Part shown: positions 1-9,002 of the stretch, one piece after another | Layout: each line of letters begins with the position of its first letter | How positions within the stretch are numbered: the stretch's first letter is position 1 | NCBI RefSeq assembly: GCF_050908845.1 | Contig: NZ_CP194171.1 | Location: forward strand, 3,844,001 to 3,908,000 | Direction: 5' to 3' | Source: Marinobacterium_D sp050908845 | GTDB lineage: Bacteria; Pseudomonadota; Gammaproteobacteria; Pseudomonadales; Balneatricaceae | Length of the DNA stretch: 64,000 bases | Program-made: the position numbers and the translations under genes | The notes under the pieces: generated by a model | Told to the model about the DNA's origin: nothing | What the model saw: the letters and a program-made list of their open reading frames with translations, nothing else | Database searches by the model: none

Positions 1-819
1 GGTAAGCGTACCGCACAGACGGTACGCTTTTACGCCTTTGCCATGGGCTTTGGCATGCTGATTTTCAGCCCGCTGCTGGTCAGAGCCTGGGACGATGTGA
101 TCGACATGCCGGCCGCTTTCTGGCTGCTACTGATCCTGTCTGGCCTGTGCCAGACGCTATACATGACCGGGCTCTCCTATGCCTACCGCGCCGGTGACCT
201 GAGCCTGGTCTATCCGCTGGCGAGAGCGATACCGGTGCTGCTGGTGCCGATGCTGGTCCTGCTGATCTACGGCCAAAGCGCACTGGATCTGCAGGATGTG
301 GTCGGCATGCTGCTGATCATCCTCGGTTCCCTCGCCCTGCCGTTGAACCACTGGCGCAACTTCCAATTTCGCAACTACTGTACCCCCGCTATCGGCTGGG
401 TGTTGATGGCCGCCAGCGCCACCGCCGGCTACTCACTGGTGGACAGCATGGCCATCGGCATGATGACCGAGAGCGGTATCGACGCTTTCAGCGCCGGCAG
501 CAGCTTTGTCGTGCTGCAGGCCGCTGCGACCCTGCTCTGGATGCTGCCTTTCGTTCGCCTGGTGATGAAGGAGTCACTGCGCAAGATTCCAGATATCGGT
601 ATGACCGCCCTGGCCGGCAGTTTCATTATCGGCACCTACCTGCTGATTCTGATCAGCATGTCGATGGTGAACGAGGTCAGCTACGTGGTGGCCCTGCGCC
701 AGATCAGCATCCCGCTCGGCGTTGCCATCGGCGTGATCTGGCTGCGCGAACCGGTCAGCACTCCCCGCCTTCAGGGACTGCTGCTGATGCTGACTGGGCT
801 GGTTATGGTGTCTTTATAG
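1..819 (+). CDS. EamA/DMT-family transporter (5' end outside window)
   Basis: The reading frame is open from base 1, so the start lies upstream and only the last 272 residues are seen. The product is very hydrophobic, with about eight membrane segments, and two similar halves of the kind found in 10-TM drug/metabolite transporters. It ends with a typical C-terminal helix rich in Leu and Met. The substrate cannot be told from sequence; relatives move amino acids, metabolites or toxic compounds across the inner membrane. An internal ATG at 43 would remove the first visible helix, so it is not taken as the start. The following gene is a nitrilase on the same strand after 350 bp that holds only a decayed remnant. 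Confidence 0.8.
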   Translation, partial: GKRTAQTVRFYAFAMGFGMLIFSPLLVRAWDDVIDMPAAFWLLLILSGLCQTLYMTGLSYAYRAGDLSLVYPLARAIPVLLVPMLVLLIYGQSALDLQDVVGMLLIILGSLALPLNHWRNFQFRNYCTPAIGWVLMAASATAGYSLVDSMAIGMMTESGIDAFSAGSSFVVLQAAATLLWMLPFVRLVMKESLRKIPDIGMTALAGSFIIGTYLLILISMSMVNEVSYVVALRQISIPLGVAIGVIWLREPVSTPRLQGLLLMLTGLVMVSL

Positions 820-829
820 CACTTCCAAC

Positions 830-1060
830 ACCTCGTTCAGGCTGCGGCCGACCACTATTGCCCTGACGGTACCGATCTATCAGAAGCTCGATGTAATCGG
901 CCGCTAACCAATCAGGCTGACGCTGGGCGTAATCACCGGACTGATACTGACGCTGGTCTCCTCCACGGTACTGGATCACCTGTTCCCTCGACCTGACGAG
1001 CTGGCCAGCAGTCCGCTGGCTCGATTAGCCATCCCTCTCACCTGCGTCTACGCTGAATAA
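830..1060 (+). pseudogene. decayed LrgB/CidB-like remnant
   Basis: This fills most of the 350-bp gap between the transporter and the nitrilase. One frame reads TIALTVPIYQKLDVIGR, then a TAA at 905-907, then IRLTLGVITGLILTLVSS and a stop at 1058. The first piece resembles the conserved ATVAL-(A/V)-P-(L/I)-Y segment of LrgB-family membrane proteins, and the second is a hydrophobic helix in the expected next position. No start codon, no upstream domain and an in-frame stop make it a relic. The family call rests on motif memory only. The opposite strand (revcomp of about 822-880) also has a short protein-like tail, so the assignment is tentative. Confidence 0.4.
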
Positions 1061-1170
1061 CTTTAGACAGACCGGTTTCTCTGCTCCCTGGACGTAATGA
1101 TCAAACAGCACCCGACACGTCACAGCAGCCCCTTGGTCCTGTCATCACCCGACTGAAGGCGGACCGCAAG

Positions 1171-2118
1171 ATGCACACAAAGGTTGCGATTGCACAGAAA
1201 CCACCGGTATTACTCGACCTCAAGGCGACCATGGAGCGCGCCCTGGAAACACTGGAAGAGGCCGCATCCAGCGGCGCAAAGCTGGTCGTCTTTCCCGAAG
1301 CCTACCTGCCCGGCTACCCCACCTGGATCTGGCGCCTGCGCCCCGGCGGCGATATGGCACTGGGCAACCGGCTGCACGCCCTGCTGCGCGATAACGCCGT
1401 CGATATTGGCTCCGGTGGGCTGGATAAACTCCGCGATGCGGCGGCCAAACACAAGGTTGTGGTCGTGATGGGGATGAACGAGGTTGATTCCGCCTACAGT
1501 GGCAGCACCCTGTTCAACACGGTGGTCGTCATCGGCAGCGATGGCCAGATTCTCAACCGCCACCGCAAGCTGATGCCCACCAACCCGGAGCGGATGGTCT
1601 GGGGCATGGGCGATGCTTCAGGCCTCAGAGTGGTCGATACGCCGGTGGGCCGCATCGGCTGCCTGATCTGCTGGGAGAGCTACATGCCCCTGGCCCGCTT
1701 TGCGCTCTATGCGCAGAACATCGATATCTACATCGCGCCCACCTGGGACAGTGGCGACACCTGGATCGCTTCAATGAATCATATCGCCCGCGAAGGCGGC
1801 TGCTGGGTACTCAGCACCGCCACCGCACTGGAAGGAAAAGACGTGCCGGCGGATATTCCGGAACGGGACAGCCTGTTTAACGATGACGAATGGATCAACC
1901 CCGGCGACGCCGCCATCATCAAACCCTTCGGGGGCGTGATCGCCGGCCCGCATCACAGGGATAAAAGCATCCTCTACGCCGATATCGCTCTGAAAGATGC
2001 GCGCAACGCCAGGAAGCCGCTGGATGTGGCCGGGCACTATGGCCGACCGGACATTTTCCAGTTGGAAGTGGACCGCAGCGTCAAACCGCCGGTGTTGTTC
2101 AAGGATAAACCTGACTGA
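1171..2118 (+). CDS. nitrilase-family carbon-nitrogen hydrolase
   Basis: A 315-residue cytoplasmic enzyme of the nitrilase branch of the C-N hydrolase superfamily, expected to hydrolyse a nitrile or amide to an acid and ammonia. The catalytic triad is visible: E43 in VFPEAYLPGYP, K133 in HRKLMPT and C167 in CLICWESYMP. The CWE signature and the HRKLxPT block fit true nitrilases (aliphatic or aryl-acetonitrilase type) better than amidases or beta-ureidopropionases. Length is slightly short for nitrilases, which often have a 20-40 residue C-terminal tail. It stands alone, with no nitrile hydratase or aldoxime dehydratase next to it. The exact substrate cannot be read from sequence. The start is an ATG after a GAAGGCGG-like site. 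Confidence 0.88.
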   Translation: MHTKVAIAQKPPVLLDLKATMERALETLEEAASSGAKLVVFPEAYLPGYPTWIWRLRPGGDMALGNRLHALLRDNAVDIGSGGLDKLRDAAAKHKVVVVMGMNEVDSAYSGSTLFNTVVVIGSDGQILNRHRKLMPTNPERMVWGMGDASGLRVVDTPVGRIGCLICWESYMPLARFALYAQNIDIYIAPTWDSGDTWIASMNHIAREGGCWVLSTATALEGKDVPADIPERDSLFNDDEWINPGDAAIIKPFGGVIAGPHHRDKSILYADIALKDARNARKPLDVAGHYGRPDIFQLEVDRSVKPPVLFKDKPD

Positions 2119-2150
2119 GTCTGGCTGGCTTCACATGGCTGGCGCTCTGC

Positions 2151-2834
2151 TCAATCAGCCGCTTCAGTATCGTCTTCATTTCCATTCGAGCGCTGCTCAA
2201 GCTGCTTTTTTAAAGCCGGCAGGCGTTCACTGCGGATGATGACTACGATCTCATCATCGACCTGAATATGTTCGGTCTCATCCGGCAACACCAGCTTCTC
2301 ATCACGGTACAGACAGATGATCCGTGTGCTCTTGGGCAGGCTCAGCTCGCTGATCGAACCCGCTTCGCACTCGGTGGCGAAAAACGAGAAAACTTCAGCG
2401 TCCGAATGGATGATGGCGGACAGTTCCAGGCTTTTTTCACCCTTGATCATATTCACCAGATGACGCGCCACCGCCCGGTTTGGCGCCACCGTATCCTCAA
2501 GCCCCAGTTCCACGCAGATATGCTCGAACTCCGGCGCCGTCACCAGCAGAATCACCCGCTTGAACTTCAGTGAGCGGGCGACCAGAGCGGCGATGATGTT
2601 GTCGCGCTCGTTATTGAGCAGCGCAAACAGTGCGTCGGTGCCGGCCGGGTCCGCCTGTTCCAGCACGTCGGGCAGACTGCCGTCGCCATGCAGAAAACCG
2701 CAGTCGATCTGCTCCGCAAGCTCGTCGATCCGGGCCTTGCTCTTCTCGACCAGCACCACATCGAAGCCTTCATCAAGCAACATGCGTGCGGTGGCCAGCG
2801 TCAGCGTGTTGGTTCCCAGAAATACAAATCTCAT
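2151..2834 (-). CDS. TrkA-like RCK regulatory subunit of K+ uptake
   Basis: A 227-residue protein with an RCK_N Rossmann fold (about 1-130) followed by an RCK_C/TrkA_C domain (about 140-215). It should form the cytosolic gating ring of the TrkH-type channel encoded just upstream. The nucleotide-binding loop is odd: the usual GxGxxG is replaced by LGTNTLT after the first beta strand, while the acidic residue closing strand 2 (VVLVEK) remains. It has a single RCK unit, as in KtrA, not two as in E. coli TrkA. ATG at 2834 is chosen; a TTG six bases upstream at 2840 would overlap the trkH stop. Same operon as TrkH. Confidence 0.85.
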   Translation of the reverse strand: MRFVFLGTNTLTLATARMLLDEGFDVVLVEKSKARIDELAEQIDCGFLHGDGSLPDVLEQADPAGTDALFALLNNERDNIIAALVARSLKFKRVILLVTAPEFEHICVELGLEDTVAPNRAVARHLVNMIKGEKSLELSAIIHSDAEVFSFFATECEAGSISELSLPKSTRIICLYRDEKLVLPDETEHIQVDDEIVVIIRSERLPALKKQLEQRSNGNEDDTEAAD

Positions 2835-2836
2835 TT

Positions 2837-4294
2837 TCAATCATGCCTCCTGCCGATCCAGGTACGCGGACGAAACAGCACCAGCAGCGCGACGATCTCC
2901 ACCCGCCCCACTAACATATCGATGCACAACACCAGTTTCAGCACCGGGGCCAGATCCGGCCGCGTCACGCCGCTGGATAGCCCCACGGTGCCCAGCGCCG
3001 AAACCACCTCGAACAGGGCATTCAAAGGCGGCTCACCGTGGAGCAGAAACACCCACCAGGAGACCATCACCACCAGTATCCACAACCCCAGCAGCACCAG
3101 CACGCTGCTGATATCCTCTGCATCGATCACATCCCGCCCCAGGCGCGGCGTGAGAACGGCACGGGATGGCGCATTGATCCGCTGCAGCGCCACCCGGATC
3201 ACCTGAATCAGCATCAGTACACGAATCAGTTTCAGCCCACCGGCCGTGGAACCGGTGCAGCCGCCCACCAGCATCGACAGAATCAGCAGCAGCTTCACAG
3301 CGTTATCCAGCGGCGCCAGCTCCAGGCTGCTAAAACCGGTGGTAGACTGGGCGGACACCGCAAGCACCAGCGCGTTTCTACCCGCCTCGGTTAGCGTCAT
3401 CCCGCCACTAACCAGAAAATAACCGGCAAGCAGCAGGGCGAGCAGCGCTATCGCCAGCAGTAGTGCCCGTGTCTCGTCCTCGAACAGGCGCTGCGACTGC
3501 CGCCGGGAGAGCGCGATAAAATAGAGCGGCAGGCTGATCGCCCCGGCCAGCGACAACAGCGTGATCGCCAGTTGCGTTGTGGCGGAGAGCGAGGCAAGAC
3601 TGGCATCGAAGCCGGAAAAACCGCCCGTTGACAGCGCCGCCAGCGAATGGATCAGCGCATCGAACGCCTTGCCATGACTGAGCCAGATCAACAGGAAACC
3701 GAGCAACGTCAGCCCGGAATACACCCACAGTACCTGACGGGCGTAGCTGCGTGCGGTGGAACTGGCGCCCTCCTCGCCACTGGTCTGCAGCAGCTTTTTA
3801 CTGGCCACCTGGTGCCCCATCAGCAGCGCCACCGCCAGCACCGCGATACCGAGGCCGCCATACCACTGCATCCACACCCGCGTGAACAAAAACGCCCGGG
3901 AATGGGACTCCACCGATGCCAGCGTACTCAGCCCGGTGGTCGTGATGCCCGAGACCGCCTCGAACCACGCATCGATCCACGGCAGGCCTTCCGCCATCAG
4001 GGGATAACTCATCAGCAGCGGGACAATCAGAAACACCAGCGCGGTGATGCAGAGCGCCTCGTTACGCTGGATATAATGGGGCTCGGGCAGGCGGGTGAAC
4101 GGCACCGAGACGACCACCAGCCCCAGCACCAGAATGCCAAGCCGCAGCGCCAGTTCACCCGCCCCGGACCAGAACGCAAACAGCGCGGGCACGGCGGTCA
4201 GTACGCCAAGGGCGATCAGCAGTTGTGCAACAGACCTGAAAACCACCGGCGGCCTGACCGACCGCATCAGCGCATGAGCAGACGCATCCGGCAC
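2837..4294 (-). CDS. TrkH/KtrB-family potassium uptake protein
   Basis: An integral inner-membrane protein of the Trk/Ktr/HKT superfamily, which mediates K+ entry through four M1-P-M2 repeats. Visible pore-loop segments include SGITTTGLSTL, STGGFSGFDA, STTGFSSLEL and LGTVGLSSG, each with a conserved glycine in the filter position. Length of 485 residues fits the family. The start is a GTG at 4294, chosen because AGGGAG lies eight bases upstream; an open frame reaches a GTG at 4339 without a good ribosome site, and an ATG at 4267 is also possible. It runs directly into the RCK subunit gene, so the two should form one K+ transporter. Confidence 0.88.
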   Translation of the reverse strand: MPDASAHALMRSVRPPVVFRSVAQLLIALGVLTAVPALFAFWSGAGELALRLGILVLGLVVVSVPFTRLPEPHYIQRNEALCITALVFLIVPLLMSYPLMAEGLPWIDAWFEAVSGITTTGLSTLASVESHSRAFLFTRVWMQWYGGLGIAVLAVALLMGHQVASKKLLQTSGEEGASSTARSYARQVLWVYSGLTLLGFLLIWLSHGKAFDALIHSLAALSTGGFSGFDASLASLSATTQLAITLLSLAGAISLPLYFIALSRRQSQRLFEDETRALLLAIALLALLLAGYFLVSGGMTLTEAGRNALVLAVSAQSTTGFSSLELAPLDNAVKLLLILSMLVGGCTGSTAGGLKLIRVLMLIQVIRVALQRINAPSRAVLTPRLGRDVIDAEDISSVLVLLGLWILVVMVSWWVFLLHGEPPLNALFEVVSALGTVGLSSGVTRPDLAPVLKLVLCIDMLVGRVEIVALLVLFRPRTWIGRRHD

Positions 4295-4427
4295 TGTAGA
4301 AACTCCCTGTTCAGCGATTTGTGGCACCCAGGTGCACACCAGGACAGATTCAGTTTAGGTCATCCATTGAACGCCGTATCGATGCTTTTTAAAGGCGCAC
4401 CGGGTTACAGGGGCATCGGGATGGCTG

Positions 4428-4532
4428 CTAATCCAGGTAGCGGTTAATCGCCAGGGTACTGTTGGTCTGCTCATTGACCGATTCCGACAGTTCCTGCTGC
4501 AGCAGGCGGAACAGCGCAGCCGGGTAAGCTTG
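4428..4532 (-). pseudogene. orphan C-terminal coding remnant, unidentified
   Basis: The 321-bp gap between trkH and the diguanylate cyclase has no intact gene. On the minus strand one frame reads AYPAALFRLLQQELSESVNE and continues amphipathically for 34 codons to a TAG at 4428-4430. A TGA closes the frame just upstream, at 4533-4535. The composition looks like a real soluble protein tail, but no family is recognised. Plus-strand TATAAT at 4612-4617 may be the -10 of the following gene. Confidence 0.25.
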
Positions 4533-4660
4533 TCAGCGCGGCAACTATGCCCCACAAAGTTGCACAATATTCATGAGCCCAAGGGTAGCGATAAGGTCCA
4601 TACTATCTATATATAATCGTATGAAATTCTTAACACTATGTTGAATGCTGAGGCCAGATC

Positions 4661-5707
4661 ATGGAAAAGATAGCGCCGGTTGTCACATACAGGCACGGCA
4701 GCCTCGCTGACGCTGACAGCACACTGAACAATATCCTCGACCTGGTTGTTGAAGGCACCTGGGACTGGAGTCAGAAGACAGGCGAGGTGCTGCGCAGCCC
4801 CGGCTGGTACCGCATGCTTGGCTACGAGGTTGGCGAGTTCAAACAGGATGTGTTCACCTGGGAAAACATCATCCACCCGGAAGATTATGACCGGGTGATG
4901 CGCAATTTCGAGTTGTTCACCGGTGGCCAGATTGGCAACTACAGCATCGACTACCGGTGCAAGAAAAAGGATGGCAGCTACCTGTGGATCACCGACAACG
5001 CCAGAATGGTGGAACGCACCGGTGACGGCAAAGTCTCACGCATCATTGGCGCCCACCTCGATATCCATGAACGTAAAACAGCCCAGCTGGAGCTGGCTGA
5101 GCAAAACAGGCTGCTCAGGGAAGACAACGTGGCGCTCGAGAAGATCATCCTGAAAAAAGCGCAGGAGCTGGAGCAGAGAAACCGCGAGCTTCAACTCAAG
5201 ATTGCCGAGGTTGAACAGCTGTCCAATACCGACACCCTCACCCGGATCGCCAATCGCAAAAAATTCGAAGAACAGCTGCAGAATGAAATGTCACGTGCGG
5301 ATCGCTACGGCCACCCACTGTCGATCAGCATGTTCGATATTGACCACTTCAAGGCGATCAACGATACCTTTGGCCACGAGACCGGCGACCGCGTGTTAAA
5401 AAGGCTTGCCGACTTTATCTCCGCCAATATTCGCGATATCGATTTCTTCGCCCGCTGGGGCGGCGAAGAGTTCGTACTGATTTTTCCCGATATCGGGCTG
5501 GAGGGAGCGATCAGCTGCGCTGAAAAGCTGCGTCAACTGATCGATGCACAGGAGCTGGAACCCGGCTTGAAGATCAGCTGCAGTTTTGGGGTTACGGCCT
5601 ATAAAGCGGGAGACCGTTTCGAGGACCTGTTTGCGCGAATCGATAACGCGCTCTACAAAGCCAAAAACAGCGGCCGCAACCGCGTTGTCGAGCTTCAGGT
5701 GGAATAA
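4661..5707 (+). CDS. PAS-GGDEF diguanylate cyclase
   Basis: A 348-residue cytoplasmic enzyme expected to make cyclic di-GMP from two GTP. Order: a PAS_3-type sensor (about 25-120, with a typical W-x-I-T-D-x-A and G-x-H-x-D-I-x-E-R-K end), a coiled-coil linker (about 135-175) and a GGDEF domain (about 180-345). The active-site motif is GGEEF at 267-271, an active variant. RDID at 258-261, five residues before it, is a canonical RxxD inhibitory I-site, so product feedback is likely. No transmembrane helix or EAL domain is seen. The ligand or cofactor of the PAS domain is unknown. ATG at 4661 has GAGG nine bases upstream. Confidence 0.92.
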   Translation: MEKIAPVVTYRHGSLADADSTLNNILDLVVEGTWDWSQKTGEVLRSPGWYRMLGYEVGEFKQDVFTWENIIHPEDYDRVMRNFELFTGGQIGNYSIDYRCKKKDGSYLWITDNARMVERTGDGKVSRIIGAHLDIHERKTAQLELAEQNRLLREDNVALEKIILKKAQELEQRNRELQLKIAEVEQLSNTDTLTRIANRKKFEEQLQNEMSRADRYGHPLSISMFDIDHFKAINDTFGHETGDRVLKRLADFISANIRDIDFFARWGGEEFVLIFPDIGLEGAISCAEKLRQLIDAQELEPGLKISCSFGVTAYKAGDRFEDLFARIDNALYKAKNSGRNRVVELQVE

Positions 5708-5740
5708 ATCGCATCCGCATGCGGTGCGGACATTACCCAA

Positions 5741-5777
5741 AGGCAGAGACAGCGGCGCTTTTACAGCGCCTCTGCCT
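5741..5777. terminator. hairpin between convergent genes
   Basis: AGGCAGA and TCTGCCT flank an inner perfect stem GGCGCT-tttac-AGCGCC. It sits between the diguanylate cyclase and the convergent ModF-like gene. There is no clear T-tract, so it may be a weak or factor-assisted terminator for either strand. Confidence 0.45.
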
Positions 5778-5794
5778 CGGCATACGCAAGCTGA

Positions 5795-7222
5795 CTAAGG
5801 CTTTTTGCTCAGCGCCAGGTGGTTCTCTATTCCCTTGATCTGGTCTTCGGCGTGGTGATTAACATACAGCACGGTGGTTTCCCTGGCGGCACAGATCTTT
5901 TCGATCAGGGCCAGCACCAGCTGACGGTTCATGTCATCCAGACCCAGACAGGGTTCATCCAGAATCAGCAGCGGCGGGTGTTTGACCATGGCGCGGGCGA
6001 TCAGCAGCAGGCGCTGGTCGCCGTAGGAGAGCTTGTTGAACGGCTGGTCGGCACGCTCGGTCATTCCCAGCAGGGCAAGCCATTCATCGGCGATTTTCTT
6101 CTGCGCATCGGTGGATTTGGTGTACATGCCGATGCTGTCGTAAAAGCCGGAGATGATCACGTTCTTACAGCTGGTGCTGACACGGTATTCCCACTGCAGG
6201 GCGGTGGAGACGTAACCGATAAACTGCTTGATCTGCCAGATGCTTTCACCGTTACCGCGCTGAAAACCGAAGACAAAGATATCGTTAACGTAACACTGTG
6301 GATGGTCACCGGTAATCAGCGACAGCAGACAGGTTTTGCCGCTGCCGTTGGGGCCGCTGAGCTGCCAGTGCTGGCCGCGCTCGATGGTCCAGTCGAGACC
6401 CTCGATGATCACATCATCGCCGTATTTGACGCCGATGTTTTTAAGCCGCACCAGCGGCTGCTCCGGATCCAGTGCCGGCAACAGGCTGGCCGGGTCCGCG
6501 GCGGGCACCTCCAGGTCCGTGGTTTTCAGGTGCAGTAGCTGGTACAGCTCGTTGAATGCAGTTTCATCCTGACGATCAACGGTGTACGTCAGCCGGCCCT
6601 TGTCGACATAGGCCACGTGAGTGATAAACGCCGGCATCTCGTCAAAGCGGTTCAACACCAGAATCATCGGCACCTGATCGACGATGGCAGCGAGATGTTC
6701 CTGCAGCATCACCAGGGTATTGGCATCCAGGCCATCGAACGGCTCATCCAGGATCAGCAGATCCGGCTTACTGGAGAGCGCGCGGATCAGCATCATTTTG
6801 CGGGTTTCACCGGTGGAGAGCTTGCGGAAGGCTCGATCCAGCAGTCCGGAGAGCCCGAATTTCTCAATCAGTTCGCTGGCCAATTCAGGATCGGCGCAGT
6901 CATTAAAAATCATTTCGCGGACGGGCGTGCCCTCGGCGATAACGTCCAGGATATCGGCGTCATCTTTTTTCAGTTCCTGGGCGATCAGCTCGGCCTGGGC
7001 CTCAAAGGAGACCAGCCCGACCTTGCCAGGAACACCGGACAGCGTGCCGCTTTCTATCTCGCCCGCACCGGCCAGTGCGGCGCCCAATGCGGATTTACCG
7101 GCGCCGTTGGTGCCGGTAATCACCCAATGCTGATCGGCGGTGATGCTCCAGTCGATCTCGCTCAGTTTAAAGCGATCATCAAAGTTCACTGTTAAATCTT
7201 GCAGGCAGATAGAAGCGCTCAT
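5795..7222 (-). CDS. modF: ModF-like tandem ABC ATPase
   Basis: A 475-residue soluble protein with two ABC ATPase domains in tandem and no membrane segment. Walker A motifs are GTNGAGKS (first half) and GPNGSGKT (second half); signatures are LSTGE and LSYGD; Walker B motifs are LLILDEPFDGLD and LLILDEPCLGLD. This architecture and the ITGTNGAGKSALGAAL segment match ModF (also called PhrA), a protein linked to molybdate transport loci in E. coli but of unclear biochemical role. Here it has no mod genes beside it. The ATG at 7222 is preferred to an upstream TTG at 7240. It is transcribed after ilvC but is separated from it by a strong terminator. Confidence 0.82.
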   Translation of the reverse strand: MSASICLQDLTVNFDDRFKLSEIDWSITADQHWVITGTNGAGKSALGAALAGAGEIESGTLSGVPGKVGLVSFEAQAELIAQELKKDDADILDVIAEGTPVREMIFNDCADPELASELIEKFGLSGLLDRAFRKLSTGETRKMMLIRALSSKPDLLILDEPFDGLDANTLVMLQEHLAAIVDQVPMILVLNRFDEMPAFITHVAYVDKGRLTYTVDRQDETAFNELYQLLHLKTTDLEVPAADPASLLPALDPEQPLVRLKNIGVKYGDDVIIEGLDWTIERGQHWQLSGPNGSGKTCLLSLITGDHPQCYVNDIFVFGFQRGNGESIWQIKQFIGYVSTALQWEYRVSTSCKNVIISGFYDSIGMYTKSTDAQKKIADEWLALLGMTERADQPFNKLSYGDQRLLLIARAMVKHPPLLILDEPCLGLDDMNRQLVLALIEKICAARETTVLYVNHHAEDQIKGIENHLALSKKP

Positions 7223-7263
7223 CGTTACGAATCCAGGCAAAGGGTATTAAGAATTTACAGACA

Positions 7264-7302
7264 AAAAGGCCGGACTTCCCATCGGGAGAGTCCGGCCTTT
7301 TC
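7264..7302 (-). terminator. rho-independent terminator of ilvC
   Basis: A perfect stem of AAAAGGCCGGACT pairing with AGTCCGGCCTTTT, with short inner loop. The A-tract and T-tract allow function in both directions. It lies 23 bp after the ilvC stop and before the ModF-like gene. Confidence 0.85.
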
Positions 7303-7324
7303 TGCTTAACGGGCTAGAAGCCGA

Positions 7325-8797
7325 TTAAACGATTTTCTTCATGTCAGCCATGTGGCCGCGCAGTACGGAGCCGATGGCTTCAACCGGGTGGCTGCGCAGA
7401 GCGGTGTTGACTTCGATCAGACGAGCGTTGTCTACACCGTTGTCGTCAACGCTCAGGCCTTTGCCGATCACGTCAGACTTGATGCCTTTCATGAAGTCAG
7501 CCAGCAGCGGTACGCAAGCGTGGTTGTACAGGTAGCAACCGTACTCTGCAGTATCAGAGATGGTAGCGTTCATTTCGTACAGTTTCTTACGCGCGATGGT
7601 GTTGGCGATCAGCGGAGTTTCGTGCAGAGACTCGTAGTAAGCAGACTCAGCGATGATGCCGGCAGCAGTCATGGTTTCGAACGCCAGCTCAACGCCCGCT
7701 TTAACCATGGCAACCATCAGGATACCGTTGTCGAAGTATTCCTGCTCGGAGATCTCTACATCGCCAGCCGGAGTCTTTTCGAAGTTGGTTTCAGCGGTGT
7801 CAGCGCGCCACTGCAGCAGGTTTTTGTCGTCGTTGGCCCAGTCTTCCATCATTACGCGGGAGAAGGTGCCATCGATGATGTCGTCCTGGTGCTTGTTGTA
7901 CAGCGGACGCATGATCTGCTTCAGCTCTTCAGCCAGGTCGAATGCCTTGATCTTGGCCGGGTTGGACAGACGGTCCAGCATGTTGGTTACGCCGCCGTAT
8001 TTCAGCGCTTCGGTGATGGTTTCCCAACCGTACTGGATCAGCTTGGAAGCGTAACCCGGGTCGATACCCTCTTCGACCATCTTGTCGAAGCAGAGGATAG
8101 AACCGGTCTGCAGCATACCGCAGAGGATAGTCTGCTCACCCATCAGGTCAGACTTCACTTCAGCGATGAAGGAAGACATCAGAACGCCGGCCTTGTGGCC
8201 GCCGGTGCCGACAGCATAAGCCTTGGCCAAGGCCAGGCCTTCGCCTTTCGGGTCGTTGTCTTCGTGAACGGCGATCAGGGTCGGTACACCGAAACCACGC
8301 ACGTATTCGGCACGTACTTCAGAACCCGGGCACTTCGGAGCAACCATGATAACGGTCAGGTCGTCACGGATCTTCATGCCTTCTTCAACGATGTTGAAAC
8401 CGTGAGAGTAAGACAGGCAGGCGCCTTCTTTCATCAGCGGCATAACAGCGTTAACAACAGCGGTGTGCTGCTTGTCCGGAGTCAGGTTCAGGACGACGTC
8501 TGCAGTCGGGATCAGCTCTTCGTAAGTACCAACGGTGAAACCGTTTTCGGTAGCGTTTTTCCAGGACTGGCGTTTTTCAGCGATGGCCTGCGGGCGCAGC
8601 GCGTAAGATACGTCGAGACCGCTGTCACGCAGGTTCAGACCCTGGTTCAGGCCCTGGGCGCCACAACCGATAACAACCATTTTCTTGCCTTTCAGCGCTT
8701 CAACGCCATCAGCAAATTCAGACATCGCCATGAAACGGCATTTGCCCAGTTGTTCCAGCTGCTCGCGAAGCGGCAGTGTATTGAAGTAGTTAGCCAT
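7325..8797 (-). CDS. ilvC: ketol-acid reductoisomerase, long (class II) form
   Basis: This enzyme converts 2-acetolactate or 2-aceto-2-hydroxybutyrate to the dihydroxy acids of valine, leucine and isoleucine synthesis, using NADPH and Mg2+. At 490 residues it is the long form, close to E. coli IlvC along its full length (for example GCGAQG at 44-49, SYALRP, LTPDKQH, MVAPKCPG, SDLMGEQTILCGMLQ, ESAYYESLHE, NTIARK). The duplicated knotted C-terminal domain is present. Codon use is strongly biased to preferred codons, as expected for a highly expressed gene. ilvBN/ilvIH are not adjacent. The divergent ilvY gene should activate it when substrate is present. Confidence 0.97.
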   Translation of the reverse strand: MANYFNTLPLREQLEQLGKCRFMAMSEFADGVEALKGKKMVVIGCGAQGLNQGLNLRDSGLDVSYALRPQAIAEKRQSWKNATENGFTVGTYEELIPTADVVLNLTPDKQHTAVVNAVMPLMKEGACLSYSHGFNIVEEGMKIRDDLTVIMVAPKCPGSEVRAEYVRGFGVPTLIAVHEDNDPKGEGLALAKAYAVGTGGHKAGVLMSSFIAEVKSDLMGEQTILCGMLQTGSILCFDKMVEEGIDPGYASKLIQYGWETITEALKYGGVTNMLDRLSNPAKIKAFDLAEELKQIMRPLYNKHQDDIIDGTFSRVMMEDWANDDKNLLQWRADTAETNFEKTPAGDVEISEQEYFDNGILMVAMVKAGVELAFETMTAAGIIAESAYYESLHETPLIANTIARKKLYEMNATISDTAEYGCYLYNHACVPLLADFMKGIKSDVIGKGLSVDDNGVDNARLIEVNTALRSHPVEAIGSVLRGHMADMKKIV

Positions 8798-8959
8798 GTT
8801 GTTACACCAATCCTAAATTTAGCGTTAAAAAGTATCGAACCCCCGGGTATCAATACTTCAAACAGGAGTCATATGGGTTACCGCAGAGAGAGCGGCCATC
8901 CCAATTAGGGCGCCACTTTACTCAAAGCGAACCTTTTCGTAAATTGATATATATGCAAT

Positions 8960-8976
8960 GTTATATCCCACATAAC
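8960..8976. promoter_or_regulatory. candidate IlvY operator
   Basis: The ilvC-ilvY intergenic region holds the dyad GTTAT-atcccac-ATAAC within a wider partly symmetric TGCAATGTTAT...ATAACGCAACA. It fits the T-N11-A pattern of LysR-type sites and lies 26 bp before ilvY, where autoregulation and divergent ilvC activation could both occur. Only the pattern is seen. Confidence 0.5.
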
Positions 8977-9002
8977 GCAACATACCGGTAGCACTCCCCT
9001 GT

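Noticed and set aside
4355..4567. 70-codon minus-strand frame after trkH
   Set aside because: Arg/Cys/Ser-rich, no motif; a different frame of the same region looks more protein-like and is listed as a remnant.
7352..8908. 518-codon open frame antisense to ilvC
   Set aside because: It mirrors ilvC completely, has no family-like motifs, and results from the strong codon bias of ilvC.
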